From IMG/VR virus record IMGVR_UViG_3300048691_000181, positions 1 through 64,000 of that record: DNA of 64,000 nt. One strand, given 5' to 3'. Position numbers and translations under genes: made by a program. The stretch is from a virus. Each line of letters starts with the position of its first letter. Position 1 is the stretch's first letter. Positions 23,349 through 33,578 of the stretch are shown here, piece by piece. The notes under the pieces are model-generated. The model saw nothing but the letters and a program-made list of their open reading frames with translations. It searched no databases and was not told where the DNA came from.

Positions 23349-26012
23349 ATGCAACTCTATCCAAACCAGCGTATTCCTTACGCAGATAAGATAAAAAACG
23401 ACAACGAATGGGGAAGAAAGATGCTCGACTATCTGGCACGTTACTCTAATCTCTTTAATAATAATTATGCGCGTAAGCTCTCTAACTATCGCTTGTTCAA
23501 TAACCAACTGGACCAGAAAGACTTCGAGAGAGACTGTAACGCAATGGGCATAGATGTAGGACAATGGAAAGATGAAGTCTTGCCCTATAATAAGACATAT
23601 AACAAGATTCAAGTTCTCCTCGGTGAAGAATTAAAACGTCCTTTCAAGTTTACCGTAGCACTCGTTAATGCTTCAGGCATTAGAAAGAAAGAAAGGGCTA
23701 AAACAGATATGCTCCAGAATTGGATAGAAGCTACGGTTGAGCAATATGGTATTCAAGTACAACAAGAGCAACAACAAAAGAAATTAGCCTTAGATGAGAA
23801 GTATAAGCAGCTAAAACTACAACAGCAGAAGGAGCAATCACCTGCACAGATGCAAGAGCAACAGACGATGCAAGAGATTCAACAGATGCAGCAGCAACAG
23901 GATGACCAGTTAGAGCAACAGTATCAGCAAGAGTTAGATATGCAGTCTAAGAAAGTTCAAGCACGTATGGACAACTTAGTACCACCTAATGAGATAGACA
24001 AATGGTATTCTTCTAAGTATAGGGATTCTCGAGAGATATTGTCTTCTAAGATGTTGAATTATCTGGTTCAGAGACAAGACTTAAAATCGAAGAAGAATGA
24101 CGGATTTAAGCACGGTTGCATCTCTGGTGAAGAAATCGTATATGTAGGCATAGAAGGTAACGAACCTGTGGTTAAGGTTATTAATCCGCTTAACTTATTC
24201 TATCACAAGTCAGTGGATACTAAGTATATGCAAGATGGATTATTTGCTGGCCAAAGAACTTTTATGACCAATGCAGATATTCTTTCTATCTATGGAGATT
24301 ACTTGTCCGAAGAAGACCAAAAGTCTATAACAGGTAAATTAGAAGGCTCTGCAACAACATGGGGAACATCTACTTCTAATCCGAATGAGTATGCGACCGA
24401 TACTGTTGAAGATATGTTCTGGCAAGACTCTGTGATTAACAATGGACTTTCTGGTAACTTAAACATGGTACATGGTCAATATTCTGCACGGACATCACAA
24501 GAACTTCAAGTGGTTCATGCAGAGTGGGTAAGTCAGCGCCAAGTAGGCTTTTTAACCTTTACCAACGAGTTTAATGAAGAAGAGACTGTTTTGGTAGACG
24601 AAAACTTTATCGTACCTAAGAACGCAAGAAAAGAGAAGAAAAAGGTAAACGGAAAGAATGTTGAATGTGCTTACTTTACAATAGAAGAGGAAGGAATGGA
24701 TGAGCAAGGGCAGACTACTATTGTTCCTAAGGAATATAAGTATGAAGCACAATGGATTCCTCAAGTATGGGAAGGCGTCAGAATTGGTATGGACAAATAT
24801 TGTTGTATCCAACCAAAGAGACATGCTTATTTCTCAATAGACCATCCAAACAAGACCAAGTTAGGCTATCATGGCGTTATCTATAATAACATGAACGCTG
24901 AATCTGTTTCTATTATGGACAGAATGAGACCTTATCAGATGCTCTATTTTATCGTGATGCACAAGATGAAGAAACTCGTAGCTCAAGATAGAGGCAAGAT
25001 TCTTCATTTGGACACGTCTATGATTCCTGCTGATATAGGACACGAAAAGACGATGTACTATCTTCAAGAGTTGAATATTGACCTATATAACCCGTTAGAG
25101 AATATAGAAGTCCCAGGAGGTTATCAGAGAGGTGGTAAAGTAACTCAAACATCAGACTGGTCTAATATGCAATACATCCTATCTTATGTTCAGTTGTTAA
25201 ATTATTTAGATGGCATGATTGGAGACAGTGCGGGTGTTACGCGACAAAGAGAAGGTCAATCTTCACCAGACGAAGCTGTTAGAAATGTTCAATCGGATTT
25301 AACCCAATCTGCTGTGGTTACGGAAATCTTCTTCAATATCCATAACAAGTTATGGGAAGATGTCTTAAACAGTCTATTGAGTACGGCAAGACGGTTCTAT
25401 AAAGACTCGAAACAATCTCATATTCAATATATATTAGATGACCTTTCGTTAGAGACCTTATCTTTATCGGAAGACGATTTAGAAGACTCTGACATTGGTG
25501 TATTTGCTACTTCTTCTATTCAAGAAAACGACATCTTTAATACGCTAAAAAGTTTGTCTCAAGCGCTACTTCAGAACGACAAGGCTAATATGAGTCATAT
25601 TATCGACATCTTAGAGTCTAACTCTTTGGCTGAATTGAAGAAAGATATTAAACAGTTCGAGAAAGAAACAGCAGAGAAAGAACAAGCAGCTTATGACAAC
25701 CAGATGAAGCAACAGCAAGATGCTCAAGCTTATGCTCGAGAAACAATGATGATGAAAGAGAAGGAGATTACTGATAGAGAATTGAAGAAGGCAGAAATCG
25801 ACGTTTTCAAATTCCAGAAGGACTTGGATGTTGACAATGATGGTATCCCAGATTTTATAGAAGTCCAGAAGCTGAAGCTCCAGCAAGAGACAAATGAAAA
25901 AGATAGAATTCTTAAAGAGAAAGAATTAAACATGAAGAAGGACGAATTAAAAGCAAAAGAGCGTATCGAGAAGTACAAGGTGGATAATAAACCACGTCCA
26001 ACGGCCAAATAA
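23349..26012 (+). CDS. Portal protein
   Basis: 887 residues, directly after terL. Residues about 130-205 form a Gln/Lys-rich insert (QQEQQQKK ... QQQQDDQLEQQ), and the C-terminus (about 770-887) is a long charged coiled coil interrupted near residue 826 by DVDNDGIPDF, which resembles a calcium-binding DxDxDG loop. The body contains the helix-rich GITRQREGQ-like segment (SAGVTRQREGQSS) typical of portal proteins. Forms the dodecameric ring at the packaging vertex. Assignment from position, size and fold-like segments. Confidence 0.8.
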   Translation: MQLYPNQRIPYADKIKNDNEWGRKMLDYLARYSNLFNNNYARKLSNYRLFNNQLDQKDFERDCNAMGIDVGQWKDEVLPYNKTYNKIQVLLGEELKRPFKFTVALVNASGIRKKERAKTDMLQNWIEATVEQYGIQVQQEQQQKKLALDEKYKQLKLQQQKEQSPAQMQEQQTMQEIQQMQQQQDDQLEQQYQQELDMQSKKVQARMDNLVPPNEIDKWYSSKYRDSREILSSKMLNYLVQRQDLKSKKNDGFKHGCISGEEIVYVGIEGNEPVVKVINPLNLFYHKSVDTKYMQDGLFAGQRTFMTNADILSIYGDYLSEEDQKSITGKLEGSATTWGTSTSNPNEYATDTVEDMFWQDSVINNGLSGNLNMVHGQYSARTSQELQVVHAEWVSQRQVGFLTFTNEFNEEETVLVDENFIVPKNARKEKKKVNGKNVECAYFTIEEEGMDEQGQTTIVPKEYKYEAQWIPQVWEGVRIGMDKYCCIQPKRHAYFSIDHPNKTKLGYHGVIYNNMNAESVSIMDRMRPYQMLYFIVMHKMKKLVAQDRGKILHLDTSMIPADIGHEKTMYYLQELNIDLYNPLENIEVPGGYQRGGKVTQTSDWSNMQYILSYVQLLNYLDGMIGDSAGVTRQREGQSSPDEAVRNVQSDLTQSAVVTEIFFNIHNKLWEDVLNSLLSTARRFYKDSKQSHIQYILDDLSLETLSLSEDDLEDSDIGVFATSSIQENDIFNTLKSLSQALLQNDKANMSHIIDILESNSLAELKKDIKQFEKETAEKEQAAYDNQMKQQQDAQAYARETMMMKEKEITDRELKKAEIDVFKFQKDLDVDNDGIPDFIEVQKLKLQQETNEKDRILKEKELNMKKDELKAKERIEKYKVDNKPRPTAK

Positions 26013-26068
26013 CTTCATTCTAAGCAACGATAATATATTCTACTTTAGAATTATAGAACCCTAATTAA

Positions 26069-26103
26069 AACGAGCACTTGATGAAAATAATCAAGTGCTC
26101 GTT
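26069..26103 (+). terminator. Perfect 13-bp stem-loop after the portal gene
   Basis: 26069-26081 pairs exactly with 26091-26103 around a 9-nt loop. The downstream sequence is A-rich, not T-rich, so intrinsic termination may be weak; the hairpin may instead separate portal and scaffold messages. TAACTTTA at 26115, close to the promoter consensus, follows. Confidence 0.55.
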
Positions 26104-26136
26104 CAAAAATAAGATAACTTTACACAAGAATAATCA

Positions 26137-27222
26137 ATGGACGATTTTTCAATCATATTTGAAGATGATGCACCTGCATCGCAGATATTTGGGATGCCAC
26201 AAGAACAAGAGAAACCTATCGTAGACTTAGGTGTTGTTAATCCCGTAGTACCTCCAGCTACAAAAGAAGATGAAGAAGCTTTTTTTAAGCCTTACGATAA
26301 AAATGAAGCACATTCTAAAAGTGAGGATAAAATAGACAACGGATTTCATCAAGCTGCCACTTCAAATCCCGAACCAGATAAAGATGATTCGATTACTAAG
26401 AAGTATTACGAATTTATGAAAGAGTCTAATCTTCTTATGGTTCCAGACGATTTTGAATTTGATGGCACAAATGAGAAGCTAACAGAGGCGCATGAAACAA
26501 CCTTAGCAAATATGCAGCAATTGGCTTATTCTGCCATTATGGAAAGACTACCAGAAGAAGTACAGTCCTTAGTTCAATATTCACTCAAAGGTGGTAAGGA
26601 TTACGAAGCTTTTCTTAAACAAGATAACAGCTTCGATATCTCAAACGAACAAGGACAGATTTCTCTGATTAAGCACTATTATAAGAATACAGTCAAGTGG
26701 GACGATGCCCGCATTGAACGCTATCTGTCTAAAACAGATGAAGGCGAATTAGCGGCTGAAGCAGAATCTATCAAAGAGGAATTAGAAGAGTCTCAATCAG
26801 AACAGCGTAAGTTAAAAATAGCAGAACAAGAAAGATTGGAAAAGCTGGCTATGGAACAACAAAAAGCGGTTCAAGTAAAGATTACAGACACAATAGGAAA
26901 TGCAGGCTTTATCGAAGACAAGCGAAAGCAACCCTTAAAGAACTTTATATTTAATGCGGTTAGAAAAGATGATGGGAAAGCTACAGACTTTCAGAGAGCA
27001 TTAAATCAAATACAAACAAATCCTGAACATCTTATCCAATTAGCAGACCTCTTAATGGACTATGATAAGGTAAAAGGACTGAAATATGAACGCTTTGAAA
27101 ACAAAGCAACGACGAGGGTGACCAAAGACTTAAAAGCTAAATTAGAGCAAACTGTATCTAAGAAGCTTGGCAGTATTGGCAATTCGTCTAAAGAAATTGA
27201 TTGGGCTAAGTTTATAGGTTAG
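26137..27222 (+). CDS. Scaffold-like structural protein
   Basis: 361 residues, between portal and capsid genes, the usual place of the scaffold. The sequence is acidic and low in complexity at the start, with a central coiled coil (EELEESQSEQRKLKIAEQER) and a basic C-terminal segment (KLEQTVSKKLGSIGNS). Scaffolds guide capsid assembly and are lost or cleaved afterwards. No sequence signature proves it. Ends TAG TAA. Confidence 0.6.
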   Translation: MDDFSIIFEDDAPASQIFGMPQEQEKPIVDLGVVNPVVPPATKEDEEAFFKPYDKNEAHSKSEDKIDNGFHQAATSNPEPDKDDSITKKYYEFMKESNLLMVPDDFEFDGTNEKLTEAHETTLANMQQLAYSAIMERLPEEVQSLVQYSLKGGKDYEAFLKQDNSFDISNEQGQISLIKHYYKNTVKWDDARIERYLSKTDEGELAAEAESIKEELEESQSEQRKLKIAEQERLEKLAMEQQKAVQVKITDTIGNAGFIEDKRKQPLKNFIFNAVRKDDGKATDFQRALNQIQTNPEHLIQLADLLMDYDKVKGLKYERFENKATTRVTKDLKAKLEQTVSKKLGSIGNSSKEIDWAKFIG

Positions 27223-27330
27223 TAAATAACCGACGAGCCTGAATCTTTATTCCAATTAACGTTTAAGATTATTCTGAGACTAAGTGACGTACGAATAAGC
27301 AAACACAAACATACAAATCTCAAATTTAAC

Positions 27331-28809
27331 ATGATAGTTAAAAATCTGCCAATCATTAAACATTACGCTTCTCATGGTGGTAATTTTATTGATTCTATGT
27401 ATTTGGGTAATGCTTTTGACAATACAGGTAAACCGCATTACTTTAACATGATGACGAAATTATTCTCATCTAAATCACTCTTTTTCTCTTCTAAATTAGT
27501 CTTAGGTGCAACAGGCGGTATGGGTTCTGCTGGTCGTACTGAAATTGACGGTTATATCTACCGTTGGTTCTTACAAGGTTCAGAAGAAAAATTCTGCCGT
27601 TCACTCGAGAACTTAGAGCCTACAAACCTGACTCCAGGTCTTAACAATACCACGTTCAAGATTAAATTAGATGTTGACTATTTTGCTCAACCAGATGTCT
27701 TGATGGGTGAAGACAATGCGTATATGTTAGAAATCGTAGGAGACCCTGTTGTAGATGGTTCTATTGGTGCTATCTATACAGTACGTCTTCAAACAGACAA
27801 TCCTGCTCAATACTATGACCCTGCTTTATTAGAAGTTGGTAAAGAATATTCTAAGGTGTCTACCTCTATCCAACAAGAATTAAACCATGATTATGGTACA
27901 CAACAGTACGGTGGCAAGTTTATGTTGGAAGGTCAAATTGGCTCTTTCGGTCAAAAAGTTCAAATCACAGATGAAGCATGGAGACGTGACGGTATGATGG
28001 GTATGAATTTCCAAGCTGAAGATGCGAATGGAAATTCCCAAACAGTAACGAAGTTTATCCCAATGGCAGAAGCCAAAATGAGGGACGAACAAATGCGTTC
28101 TATCGAAGTAGCGATGATGTATGGTCAAAAGTCTACTCGTCAAATGGAAAATGGCTATACCAAGAAGACTGGTGCTGGCTTACGTGAACAACTACGTGGT
28201 TCATGGCAGCAATACTATAATGGTGCTTTAACAACACAAAGACTTCAAGACTTCTTGTTGAATATTTTCTATACACGTGAAACAGAAGCAAATCGCGCAA
28301 CAACGTTTATGACAGGTACTTATGGTCAGTTAATTTTCCATAAGATGTGTGCTAATGAAGCTAAGTCTTTCTTAACTGTAGATACGAATTATATCAATAA
28401 GATTTCTGGGTCTGGTACATCTACGCCACATTTGGCTTATGGTGCTCAGTTCACACGCTACAATGGTACTGTGGGTATTACAGTTGACTTGGTCTATAAC
28501 CAGATGTACGATGACCGTCGTTATTGCAAGATTTCACATCCAGCATATCCAGGTGTTCCGATTGATTCTTTCCGTATGACTGTTTTAGACTTTGGTAAAT
28601 CTGAAGGCGAAAATAATATTCAGATGTTACAAGCTAAAAATACATTTCACGACTTCACTGTATGTGGTGCTTGGGGACCATCTGGTGCCATCAAGGGCAT
28701 GGTAAATTCAGCTGAAATGTCTTATTCTGTTCATACGTCGGCAACTGCAGGAATTCTCCTGAGAGACCCGAGTAAAGCGGGTGAACTTATTTTTTCTTTG
28801 GCTGAGTAG
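27331..28809 (+). CDS. Major capsid protein
   Basis: 492 residues, at the expected place after portal and scaffold. Composition is that of a shell protein with alternating strands and Gly/Tyr-rich loops. The long helix-like stretch AKMRDEQMRSIEVAMMYGQK and the final VHTSATAGILLRDP strand fit an HK97-fold protein. Codon use is unusually clean, consistent with high expression. Preceded by a 108-nt leader. Ends TAG GGG AAT TAG. Confidence 0.8.
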   Translation: MIVKNLPIIKHYASHGGNFIDSMYLGNAFDNTGKPHYFNMMTKLFSSKSLFFSSKLVLGATGGMGSAGRTEIDGYIYRWFLQGSEEKFCRSLENLEPTNLTPGLNNTTFKIKLDVDYFAQPDVLMGEDNAYMLEIVGDPVVDGSIGAIYTVRLQTDNPAQYYDPALLEVGKEYSKVSTSIQQELNHDYGTQQYGGKFMLEGQIGSFGQKVQITDEAWRRDGMMGMNFQAEDANGNSQTVTKFIPMAEAKMRDEQMRSIEVAMMYGQKSTRQMENGYTKKTGAGLREQLRGSWQQYYNGALTTQRLQDFLLNIFYTRETEANRATTFMTGTYGQLIFHKMCANEAKSFLTVDTNYINKISGSGTSTPHLAYGAQFTRYNGTVGITVDLVYNQMYDDRRYCKISHPAYPGVPIDSFRMTVLDFGKSEGENNIQMLQAKNTFHDFTVCGAWGPSGAIKGMVNSAEMSYSVHTSATAGILLRDPSKAGELIFSLAE

Positions 28810-28851
28810 GGGAATTAGTCAAATTAAATCGCCATTACTATTTACTTTTGC

Positions 28852-28908
28852 TATTTTATAGTGTTTCTTTGTGCTATCAAAGCAATATTAAAGATACACT
28901 ATAAAATA
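28852..28908 (+). promoter_or_regulatory. Large stem-loop after the capsid gene, with promoter-like box
   Basis: 28852-28864 pairs with 28896-28908 (13 bp) and the loop holds an inner CTTTG/CAAAG hairpin. TACTTTTG at 28843-28850 just upstream matches TAnnTTTG. The element could limit read-through from the abundant capsid message, protect its 3' end, or restart transcription. Confidence 0.5.
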
Positions 28909-28989
28909 TCAGAAGTAAGAATTTTAAATATGGTAATCAATCCAGACTTAGGAGGTCGAGCCTAAGTAAAATAAACGATAACACAAAAC

Positions 28990-29964
28990 ATGAAAAAAGT
29001 ATTTATCCAGACTATTCCACGCGAGACAGCTCAAGGAATGGAACATTGGGTGATTGGTGCTAATGGCACTAAATCTCAGAAGACTAAGATTGGATTTATG
29101 GTAAACGATACGTTTTGCCCTATGTATTCATCAAAGATAGGTGGATTAGCCACAAACTTAGATAAACCGTGGATTGAGCAAGGTGTTCAAAAGAAAGACC
29201 CTATTACACAAGAACCACTTGTTATGCAGGACTATTACGAACAACGTTTTCGTAAACCCAAGGGATTCCTCCATAACAGGCCAGCAAATATTAGGTCAGC
29301 AGAAATTAACGAAAAAGACATGTCGTACTTCGAGAACTTAACCATCGTACTAAACGATGGTACAACTGTTCTTGATTTAGATAACTTTGATGATTGTATG
29401 AAGTATGAAGTAGCATTGGCAAGTTGGTGGTGCGCTAATTCTGAAAAGGAATGGAAAGGGCACAAATGGCCTAAAGCTCAATACTATATTGCTTTAGAGA
29501 ACGAGTCCGATGAGCTTAAATATCAGAAGAATGCAATTAAGTCTAACGCGATTGCTCAACTTCATAGTTCAGAATTAACCTTATCTTATAAGCGTTCTAT
29601 GATTGTGATTCTGAAGATAGCCAATGCACGAACAACCTTAACAGAAGCTCAAGTTCACAATCTTTTATACGAATATGTAGATGCTTCTACTGGTACAGTC
29701 GGAACCAATATTGATAAGTTTATGGAACTCGTTAACTTGATTAAGACAGTAAAAGGTAGGATTGATTTAGATGCTAAGTTCTTTCTTCAACAGTTACTCG
29801 ACTATCGTGTTATTGCTGAAAAGCAAGGCTCTTATACATGGATGCGTCCTACGGGTGCTATTGTCTTAGGAGAGACTTATACAGAAGCAATTGAGTTCTT
29901 AGTCAATCCAAAGAAACAAGCCCTTATTGAAGACTTACGTGCCCAGTTAAATATGGCTAAGTAA
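28990..29964 (+). CDS. Virion protein downstream of capsid, unknown
   Basis: 324 residues, following the capsid gene. The C-terminal half is helical (MVILKIANARTTLTEAQVHN ... FLQQLLDYRVIAEKQG) and the N-terminal half beta-like with RFRKPKGFLHN. In phages of this type the gene after the capsid gene is a conserved head-associated protein; I recognise no domain. Preceded by a 180-nt leader. Confidence 0.6.
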   Translation: MKKVFIQTIPRETAQGMEHWVIGANGTKSQKTKIGFMVNDTFCPMYSSKIGGLATNLDKPWIEQGVQKKDPITQEPLVMQDYYEQRFRKPKGFLHNRPANIRSAEINEKDMSYFENLTIVLNDGTTVLDLDNFDDCMKYEVALASWWCANSEKEWKGHKWPKAQYYIALENESDELKYQKNAIKSNAIAQLHSSELTLSYKRSMIVILKIANARTTLTEAQVHNLLYEYVDASTGTVGTNIDKFMELVNLIKTVKGRIDLDAKFFLQQLLDYRVIAEKQGSYTWMRPTGAIVLGETYTEAIEFLVNPKKQALIEDLRAQLNMAK

Positions 29965-30014
29965 GAAACGATAAAGCAAAAAAAATAAAAAAAAATCTCT
30001 AATCAAGAAAAGCT

Positions 30015-30773
30015 ATGACCATCGAAGAATTACATCACGAATTCTATCTACTCTCTAATAAAATAGGCGGTAACGAGCGTCGTAGCTTTTCTGTTTCAGA
30101 GATAGATTGGTTGTTGAATAAAGCTCAAAGGATACTGATAGACCAATATACAGACCAGTTTGAACTTAACCAAAAAAGAATTCACGACTTAGGTTCACTT
30201 CATATTAAGTTCCCGTTACAGCCTGCTATTTCAGCAAGAAACACATTGAATACAATAGCCTCATCAAATGGTAATTATAATGTCTACGAGGTCTATCTTC
30301 CACAATTAGCATTACCTTATTACTCTTGGACTAAAGTATCTTGTGTTATCACTAAGAACTCGTGTAACTATCGAGCATTAGGAAGGTACATAGACAATGA
30401 CGATTTTGACGAAGCCCTTAAATCTTCGTTCGACATATCCGAAGAAGTATTTTTTTTCAATGCGGGCAGAAGTACGAATCATGGATATAACATTCCTTCT
30501 GTTTCAGACAATAAAAAAGTTTCTTTCTATCTTTATACACCTTATCTGATAGCGAACTCGGAAATCTTTATCGAATATATTAAAGAACCTAAACCAATGA
30601 ACTATGGTGGGTATATATATTTGGATAATGTTGTCACGGTACGCCAAGATTGTGAGCTTCCTACTAAGCTCCATAACAAATTAGTAGATATAGCAATAGC
30701 CTTAGCCTTCAACACGATGAACGACTCTGCTTATGCTCTGAAAAAAGATATACTTGGAAGTCTAAGTGAATAG
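30015..30773 (+). CDS. Neck/head-completion-like protein
   Basis: 252 residues, starting MTIEELHHEFYLLSNKIGGN. N-terminal helices (SVSEIDWLLNKAQRILIDQY) followed by beta-rich sequence and a final helical part (LVDIAIALAFNTMND). This pattern is common among neck (ring) proteins of short-tailed phages, and position supports it. Ends TAG with TAA four codons later. Confidence 0.5.
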   Translation: MTIEELHHEFYLLSNKIGGNERRSFSVSEIDWLLNKAQRILIDQYTDQFELNQKRIHDLGSLHIKFPLQPAISARNTLNTIASSNGNYNVYEVYLPQLALPYYSWTKVSCVITKNSCNYRALGRYIDNDDFDEALKSSFDISEEVFFFNAGRSTNHGYNIPSVSDNKKVSFYLYTPYLIANSEIFIEYIKEPKPMNYGGYIYLDNVVTVRQDCELPTKLHNKLVDIAIALAFNTMNDSAYALKKDILGSLSE

Positions 30774-30910
30774 TCTTATTCTTAACGAGAAGGCTGTTTA
30801 TTTTGATTCTAAGCAACGATGTAGTTAAATACAATAGAATGCTAAGGCTGATACTTTAGCGCGTTTAAAACAAAGATTTCCTCGAGAAATCAAAAACCAA
30901 AACCAATCTC

Positions 30911-32278
30911 ATGGCAAACAGAGATACAAAAAGGAAAGTAGAATCTTTTGTATTAGGCAAACGTGGCGTAGCCCTTTTGAATACAGTAGCTCCTTTTCTT
31001 ACAACAAATACACACATTAATGGCGCTGCTGGCAATATCGTTTTGGCAGACGGTCAAGTAGGCTTTTTTTCCGATTCAGGCACTATTGTTAACAAGTCGG
31101 TTATCACTCAAGGTGGAACACCTGATACTTCTTTAACAGTACCACAATTGGTTGTTTATCAAGGTACAGACCATTCAGCTAATCCTGGTGATTCAACATA
31201 TATGGCACCGCTTTGGTATCGTCCTTACGAGCGCACATCGGCTGTTGATTCTCGCTACCCTGTAAATGTAACCTTACAACCTTATAAGAAACCAGCTTTC
31301 TCTACTTGGGTAATTAAGAATATTGCAGCTATTTCATCATCTTCTTTCGGTTTGAAGATTGCAATGCGCGGTCGTCACATTCAAGAATTCGCAGGTAATC
31401 AAGAAGCATTAGACTTAATGACGGATTATATCACACCAGTCTATACATCAGCTCAACTCTTGACCACTAACCCTGTTTCAGATATTATCAACAACACGGT
31501 TTACCAGATTCTCCAAAACAGCCAAGCATTGACTATTTCTATGCGTAGTCGTGGCGGTATGTTCCCTATCATTGGTTTAGCAATTGATTCTACGGCTACA
31601 AGTACAGGTACAGTTCTTTCAGCTATCGTTCATGGAACACCAGTTCCAGTTATCGTTTCTGTTGCGGGTCAAACGCGTTCAGTAACGTTTACGCAAGACA
31701 TGATTGATTCTTTATTGGTTGCTACAACGGCAGCTGGTATTCCTAATACAGCGAAGATTAAACCAGTAGACCTATCTAACACTGCTGCTTATCCTTTAGC
31801 AGATGCGATGATTATTATGGGTCTTGACCGTCAACAAGCATTTCTTGATTACGAACCTTTGGTTAAGACAAAATTAGAAGTAGGTTTAAACTATGGCTTT
31901 GCTTATGGTACGACTTATAATAAGCAGTTGTCTTTTGCTCAAGAAGCTCAAGGTTCAGGTGCTCAATATTTCTTGAAATACCGTGTGACTCAAGGTCAAC
32001 GTAAATATAATCATCTTACAATTGAAGTGCCAATCGTAGACTTTCCTAACATCTTTGATAAGACTGAGACATACGATACAATCGTTATTGACCATTCTGT
32101 TTCTAATGTTATCGATGCTTCAGGTGCTCATATCAATTCTCCTTTGAAAGAGTTTATCGTATTCCCTACGGCAGTTAAAGGTGTTGAAGGTGTTTCTACG
32201 GCTTATACAGATACGTTTACGTATATCAACAGGTGGTTAGCTTCAGCAAATATGCCATCTGCTACACAAAACGGATAG
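30911..32278 (+). CDS. Head-associated structural protein (auxiliary/decoration candidate)
   Basis: 455 residues. Begins MANRDTKRKVESFVLGKRGV, then largely beta and Gly/Thr/Ala-rich; no signal peptide. Its stop (TAG, then TAA) is followed by a strong terminator, which indicates the end of the head operon. Likely a capsid auxiliary or head-spike protein. No specific family recognised. Confidence 0.5.
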   Translation: MANRDTKRKVESFVLGKRGVALLNTVAPFLTTNTHINGAAGNIVLADGQVGFFSDSGTIVNKSVITQGGTPDTSLTVPQLVVYQGTDHSANPGDSTYMAPLWYRPYERTSAVDSRYPVNVTLQPYKKPAFSTWVIKNIAAISSSSFGLKIAMRGRHIQEFAGNQEALDLMTDYITPVYTSAQLLTTNPVSDIINNTVYQILQNSQALTISMRSRGGMFPIIGLAIDSTATSTGTVLSAIVHGTPVPVIVSVAGQTRSVTFTQDMIDSLLVATTAAGIPNTAKIKPVDLSNTAAYPLADAMIIMGLDRQQAFLDYEPLVKTKLEVGLNYGFAYGTTYNKQLSFAQEAQGSGAQYFLKYRVTQGQRKYNHLTIEVPIVDFPNIFDKTETYDTIVIDHSVSNVIDASGAHINSPLKEFIVFPTAVKGVEGVSTAYTDTFTYINRWLASANMPSATQNG

Positions 32279-32318
32279 GAATAATTCTTCAAATAAGAAC
32301 AAGTTTAACTTAAAACAT

Positions 32319-32358
32319 AAAGGGAATCGAACTGGAGACATATCGATTCCTTTTTTTT
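32319..32358 (+). terminator. Rho-independent terminator after head genes
   Basis: AAAGGGAATCGA (32319-32330) pairs with TCGATTCC and the following Ts (32343 onward) with a 12-nt loop, and eight Ts follow the stem (32351-32358). A textbook intrinsic terminator separating head genes from the fibre region. Confidence 0.85.
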
Positions 32359-32374
32359 AAACAAAGAAAACAAA

Positions 32375-33553
32375 ATGGTACAAAAAATATATCTACCTAA
32401 ATCCTTAGGTATTTACAATCCGCCTCGCAAAAGTGGTATCTTTGGTACTGCTATTGATACAGACACCTTAGATGTTGCAGATTGGATTACGCAAGCTGCA
32501 TCAGATGGAACAATTACTATTTCAGGTGTTGGTGCTGTTAGTTCTGTTGCAGGACGTACAGGAGCAGTTACTCTTGCTAAAGTAGACGTTGGGTTAACGA
32601 ATGTGGACGATACATCAGATGCAAACAAGCCAGTCTCTATTGCACAAGCAACAGCTATTGGACTTAAGGCAAATTCAACTGTAACAGACAACTTGACTAC
32701 TTTAAGCGGAGTGGCTGCTAATGCTACCAATCTTGGCACTTTTACGGGTGTTACAATTCCTGATAATGCCACAGTCAAGTCAGCACTGGCTCAACTTGAA
32801 GCACACGGAGAAACGCTTGAATTACTCGTTGCAGCCAAGCAAGATAAGATTCAATATAAACAAGCAGGCACAAACGTTTCTACTCTTGGTGCTTTCGATA
32901 AGATAAATGTTATTGGTGGCACAGCAGTTATAAATGGTGGTGATGCTACTCAATTAGACATCACTATTCCTTCCGTAGGAGCTACTACAAATACTTTAAC
33001 GAGTAATCTTGCTTCAGGTATTGTTTCAACTGTTAATGGTATAGTAGCGACCCTAACTCCTCCAACAGGAACTATTGCGACACAATTAGGTTTCGATGGT
33101 ACGGGTGCTATTGTTAAAGCTCTTCCAGTAGCTTCTGCTCCAATAACAGTCGTCAATAATGGTGCTTCTATTAAGTATTTTGTAGTATCTGGAACACCTG
33201 TTGTAACATTTACTAAAGCCGCTGGAGTAACACAAGTTGTTTCTACTGGTGGATTAATTGAAGTTATCCGTGTTCAAGTAGGTTTTGATACTGCTACGGA
33301 TACAGATGGTGCAAATTCTATTACAGTTCAAGTACCTACAACACAATCTGGCTCTATGATTCAAGTTCCTGTTGCAGAAATCTTCAACACTCAAAATGGC
33401 GCTACACCTTCAGTTACACCGTGGTTATATAAGAATCCAGGTTCTACACCTACACTTTCAGTTTCAGGTGGTACGGCAGGCTCTTTTGTTATTGTTAAAG
33501 CAACTGGAACGAATGTATTGGGTACAACAGCTACACTTGTAATGAACTTTTAA
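32375..33553 (+). CDS. Fibre-like virion protein
   Basis: 392 residues. The stretch AVSSVAGRTGAVTLAKVDVG (about 53-72) followed by LTNVDDTSDANKPVS is a motif of many phage tail and head fibres. The N-terminus (MVQKIYLPKSLGIYNPPRKS) is probably the attachment part. The rest is Ala/Thr/Val-rich beta-helix-like sequence. No signal peptide, unlike the fibre-like proteins that follow. Could be the head fibre or a collar fibre. Confidence 0.7.
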   Translation: MVQKIYLPKSLGIYNPPRKSGIFGTAIDTDTLDVADWITQAASDGTITISGVGAVSSVAGRTGAVTLAKVDVGLTNVDDTSDANKPVSIAQATAIGLKANSTVTDNLTTLSGVAANATNLGTFTGVTIPDNATVKSALAQLEAHGETLELLVAAKQDKIQYKQAGTNVSTLGAFDKINVIGGTAVINGGDATQLDITIPSVGATTNTLTSNLASGIVSTVNGIVATLTPPTGTIATQLGFDGTGAIVKALPVASAPITVVNNGASIKYFVVSGTPVVTFTKAAGVTQVVSTGGLIEVIRVQVGFDTATDTDGANSITVQVPTTQSGSMIQVPVAEIFNTQNGATPSVTPWLYKNPGSTPTLSVSGGTAGSFVIVKATGTNVLGTTATLVMNF

Positions 33554-33578
33554 GTTTAATAAAACACAAAGAATAAAA

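Noticed and set aside
23349-26012. Gln-rich insert in the portal as sequencing error or frameshift
   Set aside because: The frame stays open with normal codon use on both sides; Gln-rich inserts are compatible with a real coiled coil.
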